In this document: positions 53,242 through 61,946 of the stretch, in pieces
Position numbering within the stretch: position 1 is the first letter of the stretch
Layout: the number at the start of each line of letters is the position of its first letter
Source of the DNA: Nocardia anaemiae NBRC 100462
Lineage (GTDB): Bacteria > Actinomycetota > Actinomycetes > Mycobacteriales > Mycobacteriaceae
Length of the DNA stretch: 64,000 nt
Reading direction: 5' to 3'
NCBI RefSeq assembly: GCF_001612725.1
Contig: NZ_BDAZ01000044.1
Location: 62,001-126,000, forward strand
Notes under the pieces: model-generated
What the model was told of the DNA's origin: nothing
Seen by the model: the letters and a program-made list of their open reading frames with translations, nothing else
Databases searched by the model: none
Translations under genes and position numbers: made by a program

Positions 53242-54575
53242 CTGTCGTTGCGCCGTTCATGCATCATAAGCAGCTGTATCGCGCGGTCGGACTGACTGGT
53301 GGGCACCTTGGACCGCAACTCGTCGAGAGTCTCCCGCTCCCCAGGCGTCAGTTCACGCGTCAGCGCGGCCGCTTCGATCACGGCCAGCTGCTGCCGCGAA
53401 TCGCGTGCCGATTCGGACAGCACACTGTCCAATCCGAACAGATCGGTCAGCACGGCTTCGTCGACACTACCGTTCACGACCCGGTTGAAGTCCTCACCCT
53501 TGAGTATCTCCGCCCCCGAGTCGTCCTCCCATGCAGGCGACAGGCGGACCAGTCCGCCCTCATCGGCAGCCTGGCAGATGAAGGGACTATGCGTTGTAAC
53601 GAGAAACTGCATCTTCGGGAAATGATCCTTCAGCCAGAACCCGATTCGTTTCTGCCATTCGATATGCAGGTGGACATCGATTTCATCGATCAGGACCACC
53701 CCCTCGTGCAGCACTCTGACATGCCCGTCCGGACCCTCGTCTATTGCGACAGAATCGAAGGCCGACACCAGCTGCTTGATCAGATCGAGGACCAGGCCGG
53801 CGACAGTCCGATAGCCGTCGCTGAGTGACGCCAGCGCAAGGGCCCGACCCTCGGGGGTGCGCACCCATAGCCCCTCCGAATCGACCTTCTCGACGCGCAT
53901 TCCCTCAGGCAGCAATCCGTCGTCCAGCAGTTTCAGGACGAGTTGTTCAGTGGCCTCCGCCTCCGGGCGCCCTTCAAGGCGACGGAGATAGATCTGCTGA
54001 AGCCACACAACCGATTCCGACAGCGACGCATCCTCGCGAAACAGACTTGCCAGAGCGGCCGGGCGGCCAGGCGACATCATCAGCCGTTGCGCCTCAGTCG
54101 GTGCGGGAGACAGCCGCCGGAAGGGCCCATATCCTGCGGTGAACCACCCACGCGGATTCTCGGCCCAGGGGCCACGCGCGGGCGTCCAGTTCCCCCCGAC
54201 CACGGCCCTCGTCACAGTCGGTTCGGGTCCGTCGGCCCGCTCCCATTCCATCGCAGCCCACGGATCGAAGGTGGGTTTGCGGCCGGCGGCGAATCCGTCC
54301 TCGTCGCCAAAGCGAAGCTTCACTGCGGCACGGGCTTGCGATTCACCATCGCGAATCCAGCCCCGGAAAGTCTCGGCCAGAAGCCTAGCTACGGACGGTC
54401 CCGCAATCGCCAGCGCGATTGCCTGCAGAAACGTCGATTTTCCAGAACCGTTACGACCCGCGATAACGATCCAGCGCGGCAGGGTGCCGTCCTTCCGCGC
54501 GAAAGCGAGCGAGGCTGCGCTTCTGCCGGAGGGAAATCCGCGAATGCCCTCGAGCTTTATCTCGACGATGTGCAC
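53238..54575 (-). CDS. Septu PtuA-like AAA ATPase
   Basis: A 445-residue SMC/ABC-like ATPase. Walker A GRNGSGKST at about 40-48; Walker B VVLIDEIDVHLH near 292; H-loop TTHSPFI near 330. A helical insertion with SLSDGYRTVAGLVLDL precedes Walker B. Paired with the HNH gene this matches Septu (PtuAB) or the related retron-associated pair; no retron was found. It sits in reverse orientation in phage late genes. Confidence 0.8.
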   Translation of the reverse strand: MHIVEIKLEGIRGFPSGRSAASLAFARKDGTLPRWIVIAGRNGSGKSTFLQAIALAIAGPSVARLLAETFRGWIRDGESQARAAVKLRFGDEDGFAAGRKPTFDPWAAMEWERADGPEPTVTRAVVGGNWTPARGPWAENPRGWFTAGYGPFRRLSPAPTEAQRLMMSPGRPAALASLFREDASLSESVVWLQQIYLRRLEGRPEAEATEQLVLKLLDDGLLPEGMRVEKVDSEGLWVRTPEGRALALASLSDGYRTVAGLVLDLIKQLVSAFDSVAIDEGPDGHVRVLHEGVVLIDEIDVHLHIEWQKRIGFWLKDHFPKMQFLVTTHSPFICQAADEGGLVRLSPAWEDDSGAEILKGEDFNRVVNGSVDEAVLTDLFGLDSVLSESARDSRQQLAVIEAAALTRELTPGERETLDELRSKVPTSQSDRAIQLLMMHERRNDR

Positions 54576-54883
54576 CCGCAGAGCCTACTAAAGCGTTCAC
54601 ATCGAGCGCTGGTGTCGACGGCGGTGTTCGCCCCGTCGACTGGTCCGGTGATGGAGGCATGCGGTCACGATGGGCCGGTCACTGACTACCTTGGCTGGCC
54701 CCTTGACCGACCTTATTTGCCGCCGTCGCCAATCGTCCGCCACTGGGCATTACAGGAAATCAGGGTGACTCCGGCTCTCGCGGTGCCGAACAAGTCGCGG
54801 CGCGGTGGCGTTGGGATCGATCGCCCCCATCGAATGGCAGGGGTCCACACATCCGCAGCGAACCGAGGTCGGGTGATGTACCG
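54576..54883. other. Intergenic region, promoter side of Septu-like pair
   Basis: About 300 bases between divergent genes; no supported coding sequence and no clear terminator. Confidence 0.35.
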
Positions 54884-55477
54884 GTGTCTTCCGACGGACA
54901 GTTCCCTACCCGAGACAACTGCGACCCCACCGACCCCGAAGAAGCCTTCCTCTGGATGCTCGTCGGACTACCCGGATTGAAAGGCGCGCCGCTACTGCTG
55001 CCGATCCAGCACCTGCGGCAGGTCTCACGCCGGTTATGGGACTGTGGCGCACGCCCCGTCGAAGATCCGGTCATCAAATACCGGCCACCGCGTGCGGGTG
55101 ACCCACACTGGCTGGCTTCGCCCGGCACCTGGGCCGACATCGATGATCCCGACCCCGAAGACGTTTTCGACATCCGACAGTTCGTTGCCGAACTCCCACT
55201 GCGCCAACGGCAGCAACTGGCGGCCGCGCTCGGGTTGACCGGCACGGTCGCAGACGAGCCGCCCGCCCCGATGCTGCCGGTCACCACCGCAGTATCTAAC
55301 GAGGCATTGGCGTCCAACGATCCACCGCCGCTGTTCGATCCGACCCGCCGTGGCGTCAAAGCCGTCCTGGCCTACCTGCGCCGCGCCACCCCCGACGAAC
55401 GCGACCGAGTATTGGCCATCGAACGCCACTTCGGCAAAGCCCGCCCAGTGATCCTGTCGCGCTACCAGCACACCTGA
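54884..55477 (+). CDS. DUF2744-like phage protein
   Basis: A 197-residue protein: CDPTDPEEAFLWMLVGLPGL, PIQHLRQVSRRLWDCGARPV, then a segment DIRQFVAELPLRQRQQLAAALG. It resembles DUF2744 proteins found among minor tail genes of Rhodococcus and Streptomyces phages. The GTG start has a weak ribosome site. Confidence 0.65.
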   Translation: MSSDGQFPTRDNCDPTDPEEAFLWMLVGLPGLKGAPLLLPIQHLRQVSRRLWDCGARPVEDPVIKYRPPRAGDPHWLASPGTWADIDDPDPEDVFDIRQFVAELPLRQRQQLAAALGLTGTVADEPPAPMLPVTTAVSNEALASNDPPPLFDPTRRGVKAVLAYLRRATPDERDRVLAIERHFGKARPVILSRYQHT

Positions 55478-55606
55478 CGCGGCATCGAAAAATCCTGTGC
55501 ACCAGCCCGATTCGGATACGTGCCGAGTGCCGTTCAGCTGGCTCTGTGGTCCTCGATCCCGCCGCTGCCCTCCGGCGCGGCGCCTCCATCACCGGAAGGA
55601 ATCGCA

Positions 55607-56557
55607 ATGACGGAATTCGGTATCGATGTCAGCAACCACCAGAACACATTCGACTTCGCGCTCGCGGCGGCCGGAGGTATGAGCTTCGCCACCCACAAAA
55701 TCTGCGAAGGCAACTGGCCGGATCCGTTGTGGCCCCGAGCCCGCGAACAGATGGCCACCCACTTCCAGTTCTGGGGCGGCTACATCTACTGCCGCCTCGA
55801 CACCGCGCAGACAGTCGAAGCCGACGCCGCCCTTACCTACGTCGGCGATACCGACGTGCCGATCCAGATCGACTACGAAGACCTCAAAGGCACACCCAGT
55901 ATCGAAGACCTCCTCGCCCGCGTCGACGCCTTGACCGCACGAGGCTTCAAGTTGTTGCCGATCTATTTGCCGCGCTGGTACTGGCGCGACCACATGGGCT
56001 CACCCGACCTCACCGAATTGCCGGTGCCGATCTGGAACTCCTCCTACGTCAACGGCACCGGAACCCCCGCCCAGCTCTACCCCGGAGACGACCACCCCGG
56101 ATGGAAACCAATGGGCGGCAAAGACATCGCCATCCTCCAGTTCTCCTCCACCGCCACCATCGGCGGCCAACTCATCGACGTCAACGCCATCCGCGGTGGG
56201 CGAGACCAGCTCGCTCACCTGTTCAGGAAGGAACCCGACATGCAACTCACCGACATGATCACCAACAAAGACGGCAACGAAGTCACCGTCGCCGAACTAC
56301 TGGCCAGCATCGACCTACACGCCTCCTGGGTCGTCGACCAACTCGCCGGACCCGACTCCCGCCACCAGCCCGGCCCCGACCTGACCCCCACCGGATGGAC
56401 CCAGCTCGACGGCAAGTCGATGGTCGACTCGGTCGCGTCCGCACACGACAAGATTGACGGCGTCACCGCCGAGCTCGGCGAGATCCAGGACAAGATCCAG
56501 ACCGTCCTCGAACGCCTCGACACCGACCCGTCTGCCGGGCGTCACCGCAAGCAGTAA
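55607..56557 (+). CDS. Endolysin, GH25 lysozyme
   Basis: A 316-residue protein from ATG 55607 (GGAAGGA before it). The GH25 TIM barrel is shown by FGIDVSNHQ at the start, YCRLDTAQTVEADAA, the DYEDLKG strand with the acidic pair, and IWNSSYVNGTG. A helical C-terminal region (about 215-316) ending RHRKQ probably binds the wall or oligomerises. It cleaves peptidoglycan for host lysis. Confidence 0.85.
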   Translation: MTEFGIDVSNHQNTFDFALAAAGGMSFATHKICEGNWPDPLWPRAREQMATHFQFWGGYIYCRLDTAQTVEADAALTYVGDTDVPIQIDYEDLKGTPSIEDLLARVDALTARGFKLLPIYLPRWYWRDHMGSPDLTELPVPIWNSSYVNGTGTPAQLYPGDDHPGWKPMGGKDIAILQFSSTATIGGQLIDVNAIRGGRDQLAHLFRKEPDMQLTDMITNKDGNEVTVAELLASIDLHASWVVDQLAGPDSRHQPGPDLTPTGWTQLDGKSMVDSVASAHDKIDGVTAELGEIQDKIQTVLERLDTDPSAGRHRKQ

Positions 56558-56560
56558 CCG

Positions 56561-56851
56561 ATGGAATGGCTGACCGCCGACCTCATCCAAGCCCTCGGCG
56601 TAGCGGTCGCCACGGTGATCGGTGCCGTGACCGCCCGCCAAGCCGGGGAGCTCCGCAAACTCCGTACCCGCGTCACCGAGCTCGAACGCCAATCCCGCAG
56701 CGACGGTGAACGTTTCCGTGACGCGCTGCGGTTGATCCGGCAGCTGCTGCGCCACAGCGATGAGGTCACCTCCCAGCTGCGCCAACATGTGCCCGGCGTG
56801 GAACCACCTGATACCCCGGCGATTCCGGCATGGCTCGAAAACGAACTGTGA
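56561..56851 (+). CDS. Holin-like membrane protein
   Basis: A 96-residue protein with one N-terminal TM segment (LIQALGVAVATVIGAVTA), a coiled coil with many charges and a Pro-rich end. Its place right after the endolysin gene suggests a holin or lysis accessory. Confidence 0.65.
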   Translation: MEWLTADLIQALGVAVATVIGAVTARQAGELRKLRTRVTELERQSRSDGERFRDALRLIRQLLRHSDEVTSQLRQHVPGVEPPDTPAIPAWLENEL

Positions 56852-56860
56852 CCACGACCG

Positions 56861-57661
56861 GTGACCACACCGAACAAGCCGACCCCCGAGGGTTCCTGGA
56901 ACCTCGGGGCGTTCCGGCGTTACCAAGACCAAACACCCGAAGACGCCAAAGCCGCCATCCGCTCCGGAGTCATCGGAGCGTTCACCGGCGCACAAGACAC
57001 CCACCGCCGCGAAGTCCGCCAACCCATCCAACAACGACCCACCTACGACGAAATCCCCACCGACATCCCACTGTGGGCCAACCTCACCGCCACCGACGAC
57101 ACCACCTTCCCCCTCGCCCTGCTCGCCCGCCAACCCGACAGCAACGGCGTACTCAACGAACCACCGTTCTACCAACCCGCCACCGGCGCAATCGAAATCG
57201 GGATGATCCGCGCCATCCGTGACCGTGAATACCGGCAAGTCGGGCTCATCATCGGCCCGGCCGGATGGTCGTTCGTCAACAACGCTTTCGTCGCCATCTA
57301 CAGCCTCGACCCCAACAGCGGTGACCTGATACTGATCTGGGACAGCGGCGACATCAAAACCGTCCTCAACGCCGCCTCCACCCAATACCGCTTCGACATC
57401 CCCACCATCAACGCCCGCCAAGGCGACATCTACGGCGTCGGATTCCTCACCAACTACATCGGCCTCAGCGGCTACAAACTCGCCACCGTCGCCCGCTGGG
57501 TCATCAACCAGCCCTGGGGAACTCAACCCGGCCACCCCTACTACTGGAGCCGCGGCCTCGACGGCGGCGGCAACGGCCCCGGCTACGGAGCCCCACCACC
57601 ATTCATCAGCGCCACCAACTGCGGCACCAACCATTGGTGGCCCTGGTTCCTCCTCGGATAG
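56861..57661 (+). CDS. Phage minor tail protein
   Basis: A 266-residue protein from GTG 56861. Beta-rich centre (LALLARQPDSNGVLNEPPFY, RQVGLIIGPAGWSFVNNAFV) and a Gly/Pro/Trp-rich C terminus (GLDGGGNGPGYGAPPP). It is similar to tail tip or fibre proteins of actinophages. Receptor contact is possible. Confidence 0.65.
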   Translation: MTTPNKPTPEGSWNLGAFRRYQDQTPEDAKAAIRSGVIGAFTGAQDTHRREVRQPIQQRPTYDEIPTDIPLWANLTATDDTTFPLALLARQPDSNGVLNEPPFYQPATGAIEIGMIRAIRDREYRQVGLIIGPAGWSFVNNAFVAIYSLDPNSGDLILIWDSGDIKTVLNAASTQYRFDIPTINARQGDIYGVGFLTNYIGLSGYKLATVARWVINQPWGTQPGHPYYWSRGLDGGGNGPGYGAPPPFISATNCGTNHWWPWFLLG

Positions 57662-57672
57662 GAGCACCGCCG

Positions 57673-57999
57673 ATGCCCGAATACCTCGGATACCGGCCGA
57701 ACCGGTACACGCTCGTGCTCAGCCGAGGTGCAGCGTTCACCCAACGGTTCGAGCCCATCGGAGCGGTGTTGCCGAATGGCACGATGTCCTGGATCGACGT
57801 CTACGACACCGACGACGAGCTTCTCACCACATGGCACGCGACGACGATCGTTCCCGTCGCGGTCGAGTACCTAATCGAGCCCCACCACGTCGACGGTATC
57901 GGCTCCCGAACCCGAGCGAGCTACGACCTCTACCTCAAGTACCCCGATACCCGGTTGCCTTACTGCTGGTTTTGCGGACCCGTCGTTCGCGAGCAATGA
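57673..57999 (+). CDS. LtfC-like beta-sandwich tail protein
   Basis: A 108-residue protein from ATG 57673: YLGYRPNRYTLVLSRGAAFTQRFEPI and SWIDVYDTDDELLTTWHAT form a beta sandwich of the LtfC/p132/Gp6 type (quoted in parts). It is the last recognised gene of the late operon. Confidence 0.6.
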   Translation: MPEYLGYRPNRYTLVLSRGAAFTQRFEPIGAVLPNGTMSWIDVYDTDDELLTTWHATTIVPVAVEYLIEPHHVDGIGSRTRASYDLYLKYPDTRLPYCWFCGPVVREQ

Positions 58000-59402
58000 C
58001 TGGTTCCGCTGACACGCGCTGGTCGTTTTGTCCTCGATGGAGCCTCTGGGCTACCGGACGAGCTATGCAGATGCCTGTGCGAAACGAAAGTCCAGGTCAG
58101 GCCGAATGTAGAAGGTAGGCGTTTTCTCATAGTGGGTGCTATAGGCACCGAGCCTTTAGGCTGCCCATATGACTGAAAATCTTATGGGTATGCATCGACG
58201 GGGCGATAAAGTCTACTTCCAATGGCCTGATACAGGCCATTGAGTTACAGGCCGAGTCATAGCGGGCGAGACCGAAACGACCCGCGTTTGCGCCAGTACT
58301 CCGTGCGTGGTTCCCGTCAACTGGAGTTTTCGATGGCTCCCAGTCGGCACACCAACCTAATTGGCTGTGCCGCGCGACGAAATTCATTTCGTAGAAGCTG
58401 ACCGAGTGTGGACCCCCACTCTGTGAGCCCGTTTCTGGAGCCGGACCAGTATCGCTTTCTGGGCGAACCGCCAACTCTTGTTCGCCGGTTTCGCCCCAGC
58501 CACTTCGGCGACTATATGTCCGCGAACGTACTATATGCCCGATGACCCAGTGTGGGCCTGGGAAACAATCTGGCTTCGAGCCGTCGTTGTGGGCTCGTCG
58601 CGGTGTTGGGTGAACGTCTGCATTCTCGACGAGTACCGAGATGAAAAGGGGGCGTCCGATCTAAGGGGTATCACCCTCCCTATGTGTGGCCCGTGATCTG
58701 CGACTACCCGGCGCCTATACGGCATTCTTCACCGGAATCGCGCATAATTCGACCAGCCTGGGATCGCATTTGCGGAACGGCCAGGGCGCTTCGATAGGTC
58801 GCCATATGGAGTCGTGGCTTCGATGAGAGGAATCCAGCGAGGTACTGATCCAGCAAGTGCGGGGGAGAGCTCTTGCTTGCGAACTAAACCTGCTTGAACA
58901 GGCTTCACAACAGACCCGGAGAACTAAATGAGCACAGCGAATAGCCCGATCCGATCAGCGCGTGCGTGTGCACCGCGGTCGCCCCTGGCGCGGAGTTCGC
59001 CGCCATTCGTTCGAATTCTGCTAGTTGGGTGCCCTGGTCTTCCGATTGTTATGGCTGTCCCACCGGTTGCGCCGATCGCAGCAGGCTTCGGTTCGGTGCG
59101 TCACCGCGGGCACTGACAACCTCATCTCAACCACACTTGACCTCAGACTCGTTGTTGCGAACCGGAGTAACAGGCTTCACCTGCGCCAATGTGGTGGTGA
59201 AGTCCACGGCTACTAAATCTTCGGCAGAATCCGGCCGAATGCATTGCAGTGCAACAGAATTGGTGTGGCGTAAACACCCAAGCAGCAGCGGGTTCACCAG
59301 CCAGACCGAGCAAGGCCGAAGCGCTGGAACGGCAGCCTGGCCAGCATGGACACGTTCACCCAACCGCCTCAGCAGTGAAAACGCGTCCCAGCCGTGACCA
59401 GA
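58000..59402. other. Long non-coding region at the phage right end
   Basis: About 1.4 kb with no supported gene. Frames on both strands lack ribosome sites or homology; a frame at 58928-59116 has a weak GGAGAAC site but a low-complexity product. The region holds the palindrome at 58221-58241 and may include an attachment site or decayed genes. Confidence 0.5.
58221..58241. promoter_or_regulatory. Perfect 21-base palindrome
   Basis: AATGGCCTG-ATA-CAGGCCATT, 9-bp perfect arms, about 220 bases after the last phage gene. Operator, recombination site or hairpin terminator are possible. Confidence 0.55.
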
Positions 59403-61946
59403 TTATGGGTAGTCCATCCCCTCACCCTCAAATACTGCCTCGACCAGGCTCTTGTTGGTGGCAACACCAATTTTGTCTGCAATGTCGTTGGCGGTGAGGT
59501 CCAGCGCCCGCAGCTTGTCACCAACCTTGATGACCGCAAGGCATCGTCGAACTCGGTCGCAGTGGTCCTGTGCATACCGGGCCAGCGCCGCCCATTTGGC
59601 AGACGTGTCAGCAAGATCGTGTCGATGCGGGTCGACGATATCCATGACATAGTCGCTGTCGCCGTCGTCATGCCAGAACAAGAAGTCGGGGTGCATGAGT
59701 TGGTGCTTGTCCCCGAATTCGTAGGGAACGGCGAGTGCGTTGCGCCCTGACGACGGGTTCCGATACCACCCGACAACCGTCTTGGCGTCGAGTTCCGCCT
59801 CCAGCACGGCTTCCTCCCACGACGATCGCGAAGTGTCGACTGGGAATCGGCCAGCGTTGGGCCTGCCTTCTGGGATCACATAGAGGTGGTCCGTGTACGT
59901 CCTGACCGTCTCAGTCGTGTTGCCTTTGATCTTCTCGGTCGATGCCGGATAGGCCTCGCGAGCTTCGACGGTGGTCGGGTGCATCGGTGAGGTGCCGAGG
60001 TACCACAGAGGCTCTATCAGATCACGCACCGGCCGCGGCATGCGCGATACGGCCGAGCGATGCTGGTCGCGCCAAGCTTCGATCAGTTCGGCCGCCTGCT
60101 CCTCCACGAGGCTCTTGAATCCAAGCTGCGCCATAGCTGTGACCCGTACACCCGCGTCTACTTCGTCGTAATCCCGGTCACACAGGTCGTTGTAATACCA
60201 GGCTGCCGAACCATCTGGAAGCAGTCGCACAGCTCGGTTGTAATAGCCATCCAGGTCCCGCTCGGAGGTAGGCGCTTCCTCTTCTCCGACGCTGAGCATG
60301 ATCGCCGCGCCATAGTTGACCACCGTAGTGCCGACGGTCAGTGCCAGGATGTCCTTGACCTTGGCGTCGATCTCCTCTTTGCGCTGACTGTCAGCGGCCC
60401 GCATCTGGTCAACGACCCAAGCACGGGCCTTGCTGGACGCGCTCGGCACGAGGCCATGCTCGTTGAGAGCCGCTGCCAGACGCATCAACTGCGCTGTTCG
60501 GGTCGAGAACGTTGCTTTCGGACGCGTGAAGGACGGAAGCGTGTCGAGCAGGTCAAAGAGTGTGCCCGGAACCTTCGTGGAGCGACCACAGATTTCGGGC
60601 GTGATCATTATCTCGACCTTGACGTTCTCGTCCTCGGTGAGCGCGTTGACGACGCGGACAACGTGCTCGGTTCTGAAGCCCGGAAGGTACGCAACGACCT
60701 CGTTGAGGCGATCGTCGCCTCCATCGACACGTTTCGCGAGCGGTGTCCGAACCAGTCGACCGATCAGCTGGGCGATCTCGGTGTAGGACTCCTTTCCCTG
60801 GAAGGACACCAGCACCTCGGCGCGTGGACAATCCCAGCCGGTCGTTAAAGCCGACTTGAACAGGATCACGCGAGCCCGATCGTCGGCGGAAATTGCCTCC
60901 GGTGGCAGGTAGCGCACCTGTCGGTCGCCGACCTTCAGCGGTCCGTGAGGGTCGCCGAACGCATGGGCGACGGCATAGTCCGTGAGCTCTGGCCAGGTCG
61001 TTTCGACGACGGAGAGAATCTCGGCCAATCGCGACTGGGTCACTTTTGGTTCAACCTGTACCACCAGCAGCGGCTCCACCAACCGGTCGCCCGTATTCTG
61101 ATGATGAGTGCGCCAGGCGTGGTCGGCTGCCTTCAAATCCTGAACCGCGAGACCGAGCATCGTGTTGTCTGCCGACTGCGATTCTGCAATGTTTCGAAGT
61201 AGAATTCGGTCTTTGAGTAGACCTGACTCCCTGACATCGCCTGGCGGTACCTCAGCCAGCCGAATTGTCCGCCCTGCGGCCGACATTGCCGACTGGAACC
61301 GGTCCGGTGTTGCAGAGATTCCAAGCACTACCGGGGCGGCTGGCTGAACAGTGCCGATGTTGGTCAGGCCGCCGCTAACGATGGTTCCCGCGATGGACTT
61401 TCGCTCTGTCTTGGTAGTGCCTGATCCGCGGTGCGCTTCGTCCCAGATGACGAGGAAGTCTGCACCCCGGTCCTTGATCGTATTGGCGATCATGTCCCAG
61501 GCGCCGAAGGTGCGCTTGTCATTCTTGGTGCCGTCTGCCCGCACCGCATGCAGGGTCGAATTCTTCTGCAGCGCCTGGATGTGCACGAAGTAGATGTAGC
61601 CGGGTTCGAGCGTCCGCTCATCGGTCTCACTGAGAAACCGCACCCGGTTGGCATCGATCCGGCCGCCAGACGCCTGTAGTATCTTGCCGATCGTCTGGGC
61701 GTTCAGCGCCCGATCATCCGTCAGCCACAGCACCGTCAGGTCGGGATTCGGCTCGCGAGTCGGTGTGCCGAAGTATAGATCTTCGAGGACCGCGGTGGCG
61801 ATCACCGTCTTGCCTGCGCCAGTCGGTGCCGTCAATCCGACCGCGGTCAGTTCACCGTCCTCGACATAGCCGGCGCGGGCTTTCGCGAGGGATGACATGA
61901 CTCCATCGACGGCCCTACTCTGGTAGTCCTCGAGCGTGAACTTCAC
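59403..61946 (-). CDS. res: Type III restriction enzyme, Res subunit
   Basis: An 847-residue SF2 helicase-nuclease. Walker A TAPTGAGKT near residues 39-47, DEAH in VIWDEAHRGSG, motif III VLGISATPDRF, motif VI AQLIGRLVR. Near the C terminus is PD-(D/E)xK-like HPDFLFW then VMDIVDPH, where VDPH replaces the usual ExK. It works with Mod to cut unmethylated DNA. GTG 61946 overlaps the Mod stop (GTGA), so the two are coupled. Confidence 0.85.
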   Translation of the reverse strand: MKFTLEDYQSRAVDGVMSSLAKARAGYVEDGELTAVGLTAPTGAGKTVIATAVLEDLYFGTPTREPNPDLTVLWLTDDRALNAQTIGKILQASGGRIDANRVRFLSETDERTLEPGYIYFVHIQALQKNSTLHAVRADGTKNDKRTFGAWDMIANTIKDRGADFLVIWDEAHRGSGTTKTERKSIAGTIVSGGLTNIGTVQPAAPVVLGISATPDRFQSAMSAAGRTIRLAEVPPGDVRESGLLKDRILLRNIAESQSADNTMLGLAVQDLKAADHAWRTHHQNTGDRLVEPLLVVQVEPKVTQSRLAEILSVVETTWPELTDYAVAHAFGDPHGPLKVGDRQVRYLPPEAISADDRARVILFKSALTTGWDCPRAEVLVSFQGKESYTEIAQLIGRLVRTPLAKRVDGGDDRLNEVVAYLPGFRTEHVVRVVNALTEDENVKVEIMITPEICGRSTKVPGTLFDLLDTLPSFTRPKATFSTRTAQLMRLAAALNEHGLVPSASSKARAWVVDQMRAADSQRKEEIDAKVKDILALTVGTTVVNYGAAIMLSVGEEEAPTSERDLDGYYNRAVRLLPDGSAAWYYNDLCDRDYDEVDAGVRVTAMAQLGFKSLVEEQAAELIEAWRDQHRSAVSRMPRPVRDLIEPLWYLGTSPMHPTTVEAREAYPASTEKIKGNTTETVRTYTDHLYVIPEGRPNAGRFPVDTSRSSWEEAVLEAELDAKTVVGWYRNPSSGRNALAVPYEFGDKHQLMHPDFLFWHDDGDSDYVMDIVDPHRHDLADTSAKWAALARYAQDHCDRVRRCLAVIKVGDKLRALDLTANDIADKIGVATNKSLVEAVFEGEGMDYP

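Noticed and set aside
52537..54575. Retron-linked Septu
   Set aside because: No reverse transcriptase or msr/msd-like element is present near the pair.
58139..58474. Minus-strand 111-residue frame
   Set aside because: Contains the perfect palindrome, lacks a ribosome site, and the product shows no domain.
59008..59060. tRNA-like GTTCGAATTC box
   Set aside because: No acceptor, anticodon or D-arm pairing could be built around it.
59127..59363. Minus-strand frame after the Res gene
   Set aside because: No ribosome site, atypical codon use, downstream of the operon end.
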